DNA from: Bagarius yarrelli
Taxonomy: Eukaryota; Chordata; Actinopteri; Siluriformes; Sisoridae
Assembly: GCA_005784505.1 (NCBI GenBank)
Contig: VCAZ01000012.1
Coordinates: forward strand, 2,173,511 to 2,237,510
Reading direction: 5' to 3'
Length of the DNA stretch: 64,000 nt
Positions 22,101 to 34,750 of the stretch are shown here, one piece after another (position 1 is the first letter of the stretch; every line of letters starts with the position of its first letter). The position numbers and the translations under genes are program-made. The notes below the pieces were generated by a model that saw nothing but the letters and a program-made list of their open reading frames with translations, had not been told where the DNA came from and made no database searches.

Positions 22101-24110
22101 ACTCCCTATCCTGTTGTAAGTCCCCCACCTAAGAGCTGATAAGTCATTTGCTCTGCTTACCATAAAATGTTAAGCTAATAATCAGCAGCATATGAAGCTG
22201 ATAAGACACTGGAAGCTGCTGATGCTGAAAGGACTAACAGTTTCCTTGCTGGTATTTTACAGCTCCATCACACTCTGTCTTGTCTTCCTTATCTCTGTCT
22301 GTAACTGATTTACACACACCTAAATTTCCATGCAACAGTACTGGAGATACATTCATCTAAGGTCTTAATGTAATATATCTGTCTTGTGTAATTTGTGTTA
22401 ATTAGTTTTATTGTGAATAATTAAAACTTATGGTAACAAGCACAAATGGGACAAACGCAATGGCCAATGTAAGTAACATTGTTATATATTTAAGGGAGAA
22501 CATGATTTTGTAAACAGCAAGCCGAGTTCACTCCTGTCACCCATCTGCATTGTGCCCTTTTTTCCAAACTTATCAGCTACTTTGAATTCTATGCAGCACC
22601 CCACGAGCGAACAAAACCAGCCTTGTCTATTTTGTAATGTGATTGAATTATATCTCTTTCCCACAAGCGGGTGTCTGTTTTTTCTGCCTTGACACCCCTC
22701 CTCATGCCACTTTGTGGGAAAAGAAAGACACCCTGATTGCAGTGTAGCATGCTTTGTGAAGGTAATTTAATTTTACACCGTGGATGTATGTTGTACAATA
22801 GAGTGTGCAGGGGCATGTAAAGACACAGAAAAGGGGCCACTAAGGAGCCTTTCATGGCTCATGCACCTTTTGGCATGTATATAAAGACATATATAAAAGT
22901 TCAGCAAGTTAAGTGCATAAAAGGGGTCAATTTGATGGAAAGGGTTGTGGTGGCATTAAACACAAGTGCGACAGACAACAATACACCACCTAATAATGAA
23001 AAAGATCTTGGCCTGGTCTAGATAGCAGTTCACATCCTAGGGCAAACAGCTTTGTCATTCAAAATGAGCTAAAGGAAATTTGTTTTAGTGAGTGCATTCC
23101 TTTACTGTTACAGTCTTGTGTCCACCTAATAAGACAAAATCTGTAAATAATAAATATATAAATGTGATCCTTATGTTTTTCCTCTCATGTTAGCCTTGTG
23201 TGGTATATATGATTTATATGTATATATGTGAATACAGTGTGAAGGGCTTTCAGTAAACACACAGCACAAAGCGGAAAAGACAACACTCAGTTGTTGTGAG
23301 AGCTTGTAAAGGTTTTTTCCACTCTTAGAGTTCAGTGTGAGAACCCAGGCTTGTCATGGTAAAGAGTTAAAGTCATCCATCAATCTTTTGGATTAGTGTT
23401 TCTGTGTGTCTCTGCAGTTTAAAGCCTTGTATACTGATAGATGACGTCACCATGTGTCAATTACAAGTAATGAAGATTTGGGTGATGGCAGGACACCTAA
23501 CAACCAGAAGACTGCTGAGACATGCTGGGAGACACATGGACCGGAACTGAACTGCAATCTCACACCTTATTGACAATTCTTCTTTACGTGCGTCCTTCCA
23601 AGTGTGTGTCCAAGTGTGTGAATTTACCTCCCTTTCTCTGCTACGTCCTGTTTCTTTAACAGGGTTAAGTGCAGTGGTGTAATATAACAAAGTCATACAT
23701 TCATTACAATGAACATTACATGTGTTTTTGGGAGAATCTATACTTGAGTTTTTTATCTATACTTGAGTTTTGTATATTTCTGTCAACTTTTACTTATTCC
23801 AATACATTTCTTCAGAGCATATTTGTTACTTACTACAAAATTAGAACACAGACTGCCATCAGGCACTTTTGGCATGTGCAAACAAATGCTCGCACATAAT
23901 TGAAGCGAGTTCTATTTAATGGTAACGCAGATTTTAGAGAAATAGCTGTGGGAACAAACGACAGTGACAAAAAACATTTTTGATGATTTAAAATAATTGA
24001 TTATTATTATACTATTATATTATTATAATATTATTATTATTATAAACATTTGCAAAAAAATAAATTTAAACTGAAAACAGTTATGCTAAAACATTTATCT
24101 TCTATATTTG
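19144..24110. other. Non-coding interval
   Basis: No gene, RNA gene or clear large element is seen. A short GA run lies at about 19428-19442. A dispersed repeat with 'gggagaatctatacttgag' at 23670-23880 is listed separately. Open frames are short and lack family features. Confidence 0.45.
23670..23880. repeat. Dispersed repeat pair member
   Basis: Shares 'gggagaatct', 'tatttctgtcaacttttact' and neighbouring words with the segment at 28560-28700. The sequence is like the abundant fish repeats built around 'tacttgagta'. Its class is not identified. Confidence 0.4.
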
Positions 24111-24114
24111 CTAT

Positions 24115-24445
24115 TCCAGCTGTCTCTGGCGAAATGAGGGGTACACCCTGTACAGGTTGCCAGTCCATCACAGGGCCACACACACTTACACTCAATCCTA
24201 TTGGCAATTTAGAATCACTAATCAACCTAATATACATGTTTTTAGACTGTGGGAGGAAACCGGAGTACCTGGAGTAAACCCATGCAAGCACAGGGAGAAC
24301 TTTAAGTTAAGCACTTTTGTATGTTGCTTTGGACAAGAGCGCCGCTAAATGATGTAAATGTAAATGTAAACATGCAAACTCCACAAAGTAAGGCCCCTGC
24401 CTGGGAATCGAACCCAGGCATTCTTGTTGTGAGACAACACTTTTA
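24115..24445. repeat. Dispersed teleost repeat interrupted by a SINE tail
   Basis: Same family as 6145-6490: 'gtccatcacagggccaca', 'actgtgggaggaaaccgg', then 'catgcaaactccaca' and 'gaatcgaacccaggcattc'. Between 'agggagaac' (ends 24301) and 'atgcaaactcc' (about 24371) sits a foreign piece of about 70 bases ending in repeated 'atgtaa' units, like the tail of a fish SINE. Confidence 0.65.
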
Positions 24446-27059
24446 CTTAGTTGTTACTTAACACATATACAATATCACATGCTCTAATATTCTAAATATT
24501 CTAAATGGTGGCTTTATTCTATAACACTTATATTATACCTATATTTTCACTCGTGTTGGTTTAGTTGGTCAGTTGTTTTATCCCTCTTTAGTTTAGTGTA
24601 AAAACCAGAGTAAGACATAAGATGTGTCTTAAACAAAGAAAGTTGAGTGTTTTTCTCTCATGCCCAGTTGTTTCAGATCAAAGAGCACTCTTTGGGGGTT
24701 TGATTAGAATTATCACCTATCTGTTAGTCTATTTGAGGAGACGCTAAGCCCAGGGTTGTCTGAATGGTTTATCCATCATACCAATAGCCTTCATTATACT
24801 ATACAAGCTAAAACAAATACAAACAAATGTCAAACGCTTATGATGATTGTTATCTTGTTTTCAGATTTGTCTTTTTTTCCTCTGTTTTAGTGGCTAGTTT
24901 AAGGCCTGCGCTAAATAATAAAGTGGATGAGGTTCCAGCAAAATGTTAAACTTTTGTGTTTCACAGCAGAAAATTTCATTCTGCTAAAACTTTTCCTTTT
25001 ACCAATGACCTTGTTTTACATTGTGCTAAGCAATTAGGTTGTTCTGATATAACCTGACACAACCGCTCCTAACATACGTTTATTATTTAGTCATTAATTA
25101 TAGTTGGACATTTTCTAAGAAGCATTTGTGCTCCATTACATCTTCAAGGACCATTTAGGTCTTAAATGGGATGAACTTTATGAGTGAGGGTTAGGGAAGA
25201 ACAAACTTAACCTCTTAACTGCATTGAAGATGACAAGAATAGACAGAATTATTGAAATGGAAACTCTTAAAATTCAATATTTGCTTTTTACCTAATACAC
25301 AAGCTCCACAATAGTGAAACCTGACAGATTCAATTTGGTGGTAAAACAGTGCATTCAAGCTCATTACCTTCAAAGATTTTGTAGGCAAAAGTAAATCTTT
25401 TTTACACATACATTTCTGATTTAAACTTTCTGTTTTGCCTGGTTTAGTCAAAGCTCATATCAGATCTAATATCAAATGTTACATCATCACCAGCATGCAT
25501 GTAGAAGTGAGGGATGTTCATGAATGTGGCTCCTCAGTACAGTGCAACAGTGTAACAAGTTACATTCAGTTATAAATACAATATAAATGGAGACCTCAAA
25601 TGCACTATAAATGGTACATTCCTAAAGAGTTGCAATATGGTATATGTAATTAATATAATGTCATCAAAACTGCTCCTACTCCTAGAGAATTGAGCTTTTT
25701 GCTTATCTGAATCTACAGCTGGATTTCTGTGAAGCTGCTTTTATGAAAATATTTACAGCTATCCAAATGAATTGTAGGTCTGTATGTTACACACAAAAAA
25801 GGATTAAAAATATATATGCACACATAATGCATTATGGCATAAACCGAAACTGAGTGCCTGTCATTTCATGGAAAATAAAATCTAAGTTTCTTGCTAAGCT
25901 TCAGTGTTTGCCTATTTTATACTTGTAATTCTAATCTAATTGTGACAGTTCCTATGATTATTTAAGACTTAATTATTTAAGATTTCTGTGACGTTGTTAT
26001 GGTATATCACACTGTATACACAAAATATGAAAAAACATGAAATGAAAAATTTAAGAAAGTGATTGATGATTCACTTTTGATTATGATATTAACAAAAATT
26101 TAAAGGCATGTGGATTTTTTTCGGCAAATGGAGGAAAGGTGTTGCAGTTTGAAGTGGGAGGAAATGCCTGACCTGCCACTTTTCACAACCACCACCAACA
26201 ACAACAACTAGAGGTAAAAAAACAAACTAATGCTTCAGAGTCTTCCAGTCTGGTGATGGAATTTTGGTTCACATAAACGTTCTTCTCATCCCAAATGGTT
26301 TCACACCCCTAGGTAAAGTTTTCACAAAGTTGAAGAAACTCTTAGGATAGTTTTATGGCTACACCAGAAGAGAATAGACAAGGAAATATAACAATAGACT
26401 TTTTAGGAGTTCAGCTGTATAGGTTTTCAAACAAATTTTGCATGTAATAAATGGTAGCAAAGTTATGCATTAGAATATTGAACTTCAATCAACACATCAA
26501 ATATTATTGTCCTTATATTCTATTATATAAAAGCACAGACAATTATTTTCTTTATTTACTCTGAACAATGTCTTTCTATCTTTTGGCTGGATTATTTTGA
26601 GATTTCACATAAAAATAGACATAAAAATCCATGCTGTATATTCTACACTTTGAGCAGGAAATTATGTTTTCCTTTATGAGAACAGATATGGCTAAATATT
26701 TTACCATCCAAATAACATTAATCCATGTTAAGATATATACCAAACAAATCATTAACCCCAAATTGACTGGTTTATAATTGAGATTCCCAAAAAGTGCAGG
26801 ACAAAACAAACTGGCATTGCAGCAAAAATAGCTGTGGAAATCAATAGATAGTGACAACTATTAGAAGACAAAACAAGACATTTACATGAAATAGGGTTAA
26901 GCTGCATACAGTTTTGTGTTGAACAGGTAAATAAGACATTCTACTGCTTAATGAATTGTTTAGCGATAAATAAAGAACTGCGTTGCTAAACCTTTTAGCT
27001 CCCTTTCTGTATTGGATGATATTTTAACATATGATTTGATTTGACAGAGCAGTGTTAGC

Positions 27060-27400
27060 ATTCTACCAAATAAACCTCCAGAAGCCCAGCACAGCCCGTC
27101 GGCCCATAACTAAACTGCCATATTGTGAAGTGGAAAGATCCATCATTGGCTTGGAAATAGGGGATGTCTTATAGTTTGTCTCATTTTTCTGCATGGCCTG
27201 CTCCAGCACAGACAGTATTGCTTTAAAGGTGGCGCTGCTGGGGTCATACTGTCCTGGGAAAGTTCTCCATTTAAATTAACAAACGATGCAGCCTTCTGCC
27301 GAGGATATGAATGTGCCCAGTGGCAGATGGCAGTGTCCCATACCCATAGACTTACGCACGCCTTAATCCCCAGGGGATCATGCATTCCCGGGTCATCAGT
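27060..27400. other. Unexplained GC-richer block
   Basis: About 340 bases of balanced composition in AT-rich DNA, including 'tctccatttaaattaacaaa' and 'ccttaatccccaggggatca'. A minus-strand open frame of 80 codons lies inside but shows no family features. Possibly conserved regulatory DNA. Confidence 0.25.
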
Positions 27401-28559
27401 TGTTCACATCAAGTACAAAAAAGGGAGAGAGTAGGACACAGAGAAGAGGCTGCATCCGTTCACCCATAATCACCGACCCTAAATTAAGCAAATACATTTT
27501 AGAGCTGGTAAAGAAGGCACACAAACGCCTGAAAAACCCTGTCTAGCCCATCCACAAAGGGGTTTCTGAAAGTTCTACAATAGTCTATTGGACAATTCCT
27601 AATGGAAATAAATATATATTTCTATGCTGCCTGTATCATTCATTATTATCATCATCATCATCATCATCAATATCTAATGGATGATGGAACGTCACCTCAG
27701 GTAACTTTATTGCTCATGAGTAGCTTGTGTATTCTATTATCTTTAATTTCATACATGATCGCCCATTTTGCTCATTGTTTGTTTAGGTGGGTAAGTGCCA
27801 CAGTGATCCCACGCTCTAGCTGTGTGTGTTTGTACATATCAGCTGCTTCAGTCCAAACAAAGGAGACTCATGTGACTCAGCAGCTTCCCCCAATGCCCCC
27901 TTAGGCTCTATTGCTGAGAGAGACTTTCTCACACCTCTCCATCTGGACGGGCTCCTTTCGAAATGTCAATCACAGCAGGGACTCCCATTTTTCTGCCAGC
28001 ACTGGGGGGTGACCCTCTCTGGGCGATCTAGTAGAAAGTTGATGGTGGTTTTTAAGAAGATCACTTCTTAAAAATGTCGTGTTCTGCAATGCTCCTCTGA
28101 GGCTTGGCGAAAGCTTCTGGAAAAAGATTGACTGTTATGTGCCACTTCATATAGCACACTGAAATGCTTTAGTTAATCTTTACATTACAAGTGCTCTAGT
28201 CGGACAGAATTATTTCTGTGAGAAAAAAATAAAACTGCAAGATCTTTTCTAGTTCTTGATCTCTATAGAATAAACACAGATGATTATGAAATATACTTAA
28301 AAATGGAATTTGTGCGTGAAAATAAATAACAGTAATGTTAAAGGTAGAGCATAAAACTGGTTATAAAATGCATAAAATGGTACTAAATACAAACATAAAC
28401 CGATAACCATCTAGCTGGTGCACATCCAAAACTGTTGGCTTTAGTGTTTGGCCGCCCCCTAGCGATCGCTACGTAGATTTGTTTGCTCAAGTATGTCAAG
28501 TATAGAGAGGGTTATATGAGGTATTGACAGAGCTGGTTAAAGTATGGACCCCAGAGGTG

Positions 28560-28700
28560 TAATAGAGCTAAGTAATAATACTTTGTTACATTAATTAAGT
28601 ATTTTCGGGAGAATCTGTACTCCACCCTAGTTTTTATATTTCTGTCAACTTTTGCTTTTACACAACATTTCATAAATAAAATGTATAGGGAGAATTAAGG
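28560..28700. repeat. Dispersed repeat pair member
   Basis: Shares 'cgggagaatct' and 'atatttctgtcaactttt' with 23670-23880 in the same orientation. Unclassified interspersed repeat. Confidence 0.4.
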
Positions 28701-29229
28701 GTAATTGGGACAGTTTTTAAATTTCTGCAAACTAGAAACATCACATACATGAGTGCATTTCTGTAACACTCAAGAAAACACAAGTATATCATAATAAAAC
28801 TCTTTCATGTAAACTGAGCCAAAACTTTTTTCTGGTAACATTTCAGTGATTGTGGATTTAAGGGGAATCAAAACACAACCTTCCAATTAACAGGCCCACA
28901 CCTTAACCACTGCTATACCAGTTGTCTCTGCAGTTTCCCTACATTTAATTTTTACCTTAAAATTTCATTAAACGTATTGAATTCTCCCCCATTAATTGCC
29001 TTAATTCTTTATTCGCTCAACTTGTATTTTTAAACTGTCCATTTGTTCTTTCACTTTGTCCCTTTTGCTGTCTTTCTACATTTCTCTTCCTAGACAACTG
29101 TTCTAAAAATTAAGTCAAGGATAAACTATTGTGTATACAGATCAGACACAATAGTGTTCTGTTGTAAGTGTATTTATTGATTGATTAGTTTGATTGTTTA
29201 TCTATCTATAATTAAATCTCTGTCCCAAT

Positions 29230-29450
29230 TACATTTACATTAACATTTGCAGCATTTGGCAGATGCCCTTATCCAGAGCGACTTACATTTATCTTATTTA
29301 TACAACTGAGCAATTGGGGGTTAAGGGCCTTGCTCAGGGGCCCAACAGTGGTGCTTTGGTGGAGCTGGGAATTGAACCTACAATTATCAGGGTAGTAGTC
29401 CAACACCTTAACCATGAGCCACCACTTCCCCAGCCACCAATTACCCAAAC
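29230..29450 (+). repeat. SINE-like dispersed repeat
   Basis: Contains 'gcatttggcagatgccctta', 'tccagagcgacttacattt', 'agggccttgctcaggggccc' and 'gggaattgaac'. This is a very common fish repeat. A weaker copy is at 16805-16990. Confidence 0.6.
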
Positions 29451-29454
29451 ACAC

Positions 29455-30345
29455 GCTGTCCCATCCAAACAAAAAACATAAAACACGATTTTGCTGAAAT
29501 CTGAAAATTCTATGAGAAAAGACTTATAAGTTGCTATATACTTTTTCTGAAGGCCTAAGACAGCTCTTTCGATCTCACTGTGGTGTTTACAATCACTTTA
29601 ACGGTCAAAAGCACACCAAACTAAATGTCCAAGGTTTATATAGGGCCTCCTTTAAAAAGCTGAGTAGAGATGTTTTATTCATGTGTACTGTTATTGATGT
29701 AATACATCTGTATGTGATTTTAGCCATTTTAAGTGGGAATAAATGTTGGGATGTACTAGTTTATTCCTCACCAGAAATGGTGCTTTTTATAAGTAGATTT
29801 TGGAGAATGTTTTTAAAAGTCTTCAGTTCTTCAGTTTTAATTGTTTAGTTATAATAGTTGAATCTCTCAGTATTGCTTTGAATATATATAATATTAAATA
29901 TCCATTTGTCCAAATATGTTAAAAAAACACAGGCTTTCATAGGGTGTTCTAATTTTTTTAAATGACTTCAGATTATTATCGGCATAAATAGCTGCGATGA
30001 CATTTTTATCTCTGTATAATATAATTTGCTTATAATCTACAGATTGTTTATTCGTAAAATTACACTAGTCTGTCTATGTAAATGTATACTCTGTACAATG
30101 TATACAATGCAAACATGTTGCACAATGTATAATTACATGTTTTATGTTGTAAATACTTGCACAAACTTGCACAGACTCCTCTATGCACATACCGACATAG
30201 CCTTATTTATTAATGTGCATACTTACATATTTATCTGCAGTTGTTCACTTGCGCAGTTCTACTATTTGCAATTCTGGTAGATGTTAAACAGCATTTCGTT
30301 GCTTTGTACTTGTAACTTAATATAGATAGGCCTTTATGTGTATCT
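29455..30345. other. Non-coding interval
   Basis: AT-rich sequence without recognisable gene. Open frames at 29531-29848 and 30026-30280 are Cys/Ile/Tyr-rich without family features. Confidence 0.45.
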
Positions 30346-30349
30346 ATTT

Positions 30350-30490
30350 ATCTATATTACAAGACAAGTAGCACCTTTCTGATTGGGATGGATACCATCC
30401 CGCCCTAACAGAGCAGTCTTGCCATCAAAATTTTTCCAATTATTTATGAACCCCGAATTGTTTTTAGAGCCCCAACCGGACATCTTTTTT
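30350..30490 (-). mobile_element. L2-type LINE ORF1 esterase-domain fragment
   Basis: The minus strand reads INNWKNF, then GRDGIHPNQKGA. This matches the end of the SGNH/GDSL-type esterase domain carried by ORF1 of some L2/CR1-group LINEs; the D-G-x-H-P block holds the catalytic Asp and His. The related piece at 46651-46845 has NGVHP instead. It lies head to head with the plus-strand L2 3' part that starts near 30740. Confidence 0.6.
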
Positions 30491-30739
30491 TTTCTCACAT
30501 GCTACTAACTTGACATGATACTGCTGGTTTGTCCACTACAACATCAGGCAGATTTGACCATTTTTGCCTATTCAGTTGCTTGTGCAGTCTCTTGTACTTT
30601 CTAAATAAGGGTACTGTAACTCACTCCTAGCACTCCTCTGATAGCAATCCGTCCTCTGAAGATGATTCAGAATGCAGCTGCAAAACTAAAGTCATTTCTC
30701 TTGGAAACAAAAATAAAACTCTCAAGATGATGCCATACC

Positions 30740-32195
30740 TTGACGGAGATTCTGGTTCTAGGACCACAGGTAGCTAAAAGTAAGCTTCCTGATCACACCT
30801 TAACCCTAGACAGTCTTTCTGTTTCACCAAGTGCAACAGTAAAAGATCTGGGTGTGATTTTAGACTCCAATCTCTCATTTGAAGCCCATGTCGACAATAT
30901 TAGCAGGATAGCGTTCTATCATCTCAGAATATCGCTAAATAAGAAATATCTTGTCGCTTACTGATGCCGAAAAATTTGTTCATGCGTTTATCACATCCAG
31001 GCTGGATTACTGTAATGCTTTACTGTCTGGATGTTCAACTAGGTGCATTAACAGCAGCAAGAGTCCTTACTAAAACTAAAAGATACGAGCACATCATGCC
31101 AGTCCTATCCACACTGCATTGGCTCCCAGTGAGACACCGCATTGATTTTAAAATACTACTGTTAACTTATAAAGCTCTAAATGGTCTTTGCACCGCAGAG
31201 TACTTAAGTGAACTTCTAGTGTCTTACTTCCGCCACGCCTACTTCGATCAAAGGATGCAGGCTGCTTGTCAGTACCGCGGAATTATAAAAAACTACAGCA
31301 GGGGGGAAGAGCCTTTTTCTTACAGAACCCCAATGCTATGGAATAGCCTCCCTAGTATGTTCGAGAATCAGACACAGACTCAGTGTTTAAGTCCAGTCAA
31401 AAACGTACTTACTTTAATCAAGCATTTTGTATTGATTCCCCTTAGATAAAGGGGGATGTGGGGGACTCATGGCTGTTGAGTATTATGGTGATCTGGTATG
31501 TTTAGATGCTGTCTTCCCCTCCCTTATTGATCACGGTGTTGATGATGAGAGCGGCTGGTTGCTTAACATATCAGGAGCCCTCATGTCTGTGTTTCCCTCT
31601 GGTTCTCCTTTAGTTATGCTGACCTAGTTAGTCTTGCACTCCATCCTTGCACTCTACATTATTCATTTAATCAATTCAAACCGTGTGATTACATTGTCAC
31701 TTAACTGTTTCCTTATTTTGTATTCCTTTTTCTCTCTCTCTCTCTCCCTCTCTCACTGTGAGGTACATACGCCACAACGAAGTGCCGTGATCCAGAACCC
31801 ATCTCCAACCCGGTCTGTTGGACCCTTCCCTGTGACCTGCCCCAGCGGATGAAACATCACCAGGGTGATCTAGGACGACCCACTTCGCCATAAAGACGTT
31901 CCAGCTGCTCTTAAAGGACTAATGATTTAAATTGTTCACACACACACAATGTAACCACATAATTCCTGGTACTTGTTTTTCACCAAATGAGGAGGGTTCT
32001 CTGTTGAGTCTGTCCTTCAAGATTCTTCCTATCTCATCTAGGGAGTTTTTCCTTGCCCCGGCGGCTTGCTCATCAGGGACCAACTGATTTCTGTTTATTT
32101 GTCTCATAACTTCTTCAATTGTGTAAAACTGCTTTGTGACAATCACCATGTAAAAAGCGCTATACAAATAAAACTGATCTGATTGAATTGAATTG
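30740..32195 (+). mobile_element. 5'-truncated L2-type LINE (RT C-terminus and 3' end)
   Basis: The coding part reads EILVLGPQVAKSKLPDHTL, KDLGVILDSNLSFEAHV, and in shifted frames ITSRLDYCN-like sequence and HIMPVLSTLHWLPVRHRI, the typical end of L2 RT. Frames shift around 30960 and 31060. The 3' region contains a CT-rich run (31730-31755) and ends 'aagcgctatacaaataaaa' followed by GAATT repeats, the known tail of this LINE type. The reverse-strand copy at 43433-46860 belongs to the same family. Confidence 0.85.
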
Positions 32196-34295
32196 ATTTT
32201 GACTCTTGTTATACCTTTATCATATATAGTGGCCTACAGTAATGCCTTCCCAAAAAGACGCAGCTCATAAGAACACTGTTGCCAGTATTCTGACTAAAAC
32301 CAGAAAATCTGAAACACCGAACCCTAACTTGAACCATAACCAATAACCCAAACCCTCACCCTAACCTTAAACACTAACCCTTCTTGATCCTAATTCCTTA
32401 ACCTAACTCATTCTGATCTAACCCTCAATATATAGAATATTTATAAGTAAAACAGAATATGGTCATTTAGAAAACTTTCCCCTAAGAAAATAATCAGGTT
32501 AAAAATGACTAATTTGATAAGATGGGAAGCTATCAAATGACTTTTAGCGCCCTCTCAGCTTGGAGGGTAAATATAATGACATGTTATCTTAGAGGAATTC
32601 TTTAGGTGATTTTTTAAAACTTTTTTGAAACAATGAAGATTAGTAGTTTAATTATATGAGGAAACCGACAATGGGGGCAATGGCAAACATTACCTAGGGA
32701 AAAAAGGTGAAAATTCAAATCATCAAAGAGGAAAGAGAATTCTCTGGATTCAAGCAGGCAGGGGACTGAATTATACAATACCATTTTCCCCCATCTATAA
32801 AGGCAAGGAATCTACAGGAAAATGGCAGACAAGAATAATCACACAAGCAACGGGAAATGAGGAAAATTTTTCCTGTTTCTCTTTTTTTCTTTTCCTTTCC
32901 TGTTTTTTTAGTATTGCCACTTGTCCTAAGCTCTGTTGTTATTTAGAGAATGGTAAACTGCATAACAGATTTGAATGATGGGAGATAATGCATGATGGTA
33001 ATGGGGTATAACCGGCAATAAACTATTACACTCGAAAAAATATTAAAAACTATACAGCCGGCCACATAACAAGGCGACACACACCAATAGAAAAACCTTT
33101 CCAACACAGATGTTTTTCTCATCAGCGCCTAACGCTAACACACGCTAACACAGGTCACAAACTCACGTCGATTTTATAAAACGACCTCATCACCCACGAC
33201 AAACAGCACTAAAGGATCCATATAGGCAATGCACTGGATAAAACAAACATTGCACCTTTCCTACAAGGAACATTACAACAACAAGCAACAGGATTATTAC
33301 AATAATGGAACAAATCCAAACGTCAAGATTTGGAAATCGCGACAGTAGTGCCAGTGAAATAGGCCAATAAAAAGATTTTAAAACCAAAATTAACAGAGGA
33401 AACCATTAACCACAAACACCAATCATATAGCCGATATTTATCATATCACAAAGAACAAGCCCAATTAATTTACTCAATCAAATTTTTTAGACAAAACACA
33501 ATACCTTCTAAAGCCAATAGATAATTAAGGTAGATTAAACCATTCATTAGAGTTAACACACTCACTTAAACATGAAACTACACTTAGAATACGCCGCTGA
33601 TAGTTTTGAATTTGCCACCGAGGAACAAACGTTACAATCACTTCTAGACAGAAAAATTACTTTACTCAAGCGTACACTTACACACACTAGACCTAGGTTA
33701 TTTTTCTTTTACTAAAATACATACACACCCCACTAAGTATGGAACGAATACCCTCATGAAATCTGGGTGGGGCAAGTGTAGTACTTTTGTTCACTATAGA
33801 CATGTATAGTTATATACAATATTCCAACAGAATTATGTCCTCTAGCAAGGCCAGCTAAAAATGAACAGTTCTTAATTATCCAAGATCCCAATAATAAGAA
33901 GAACATATTTTGCTATAAATAAATTTAAACCATTGATGACTACATCCTGAAGCATAGGAAATCTATTTGCAAATCCAAGCAATGGCCATGGGGATAGAAA
34001 CATAAATACATGGCTCACTGGGAAAATCTACTTTGAGAAAATGTAGGGAACATGGAACAAAGAGTTTGATCAATTTATTAAAATAGCAAACACACACCCC
34101 AATTTCTAATCAATATATTTCACATTATTTTATTCTATTCCTTGATATTTTGAAGCCACCTAGTTTTATAGCACTTTGTATGAATTAAAGCCCAATCTAA
34201 AACACTAACCCTCTATTCTTAGCCTCGAGCCTAGCTCTGAACGGGATAGGGGGGGTGAAGTCATTGTAAATGCCAAAAATCCTAACATTTTACCT

Positions 34296-34405
34296 CAAAC
34301 CCTGGCCCCTAACCATTAGAGAACCTCACACCTTAACTCTAAATCCCTAACCCTAACGATAACCTAATTTAACCCTTAACCCTAACCCTGACCCTTACTT
34401 ACAAC
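34296..34405 (+). repeat. Degenerate interstitial telomere-like repeat
   Basis: Dense runs of 'ccctaa' and variants, for example 'atccctaaccctaacgata' and 'cccttaaccctaaccctga'. Flanking clusters at 32318-32425 and 35008-35085 have the same flavour. The vertebrate telomere unit on this strand is CCCTAA. Confidence 0.65.
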
Positions 34406-34484
34406 ATGGCCCGATTATAATCCTGGCCTAACACTTATCCCTACAACTCTGACACGTAAAACCCTAAACCTTAAATTAATTATA

Positions 34485-34750
34485 TGAAAACCAACCCAAA
34501 GATATATAAATAGAAAAAAGTTGAGTGTAACAGGATCTTTGGACATCAACACTTCAACCAAATATAAATAAGAACCCTAAAGCTTTGTATTTTTTAACAT
34601 AATCCTGAACTTAACCTTAGTCCTATTTCCTTTAAAAACGATCCTAACATATAAAATCAAATATAAACTAGATAAACAAATATATAAATAATAAAAGGTT
34701 TGGTGTGATGGGATCTTGAACATCTAACACTCAAAACCAAATATATATTT
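34485..34750. repeat. Pair of similar AT-rich units
   Basis: Two units, 34485-34575 and 34662-34750, share 'atatataaata', then 'gtgtaacaggatctttgg' versus 'gtgtgatgggatcttg', and 'aaccaaatata'. They are separated by degenerate telomere-like words, which suggests a longer repeat period. Confidence 0.5.

Larger units (their letters stand above)
24450..29220. other. Non-coding interval
   Basis: Mostly AT-rich, with an (ATC)n microsatellite at 27645-27670, a repeat at 28560-28700 and two more complex GC-richer blocks (27060-27400 and 27900-28080). No exon or RNA gene is recognised. Confidence 0.45.

Noticed and set aside
27645..27670. His-rich peptide from the (ATC)n run
   Set aside because: Simple microsatellite read as codons; no flanking domain.
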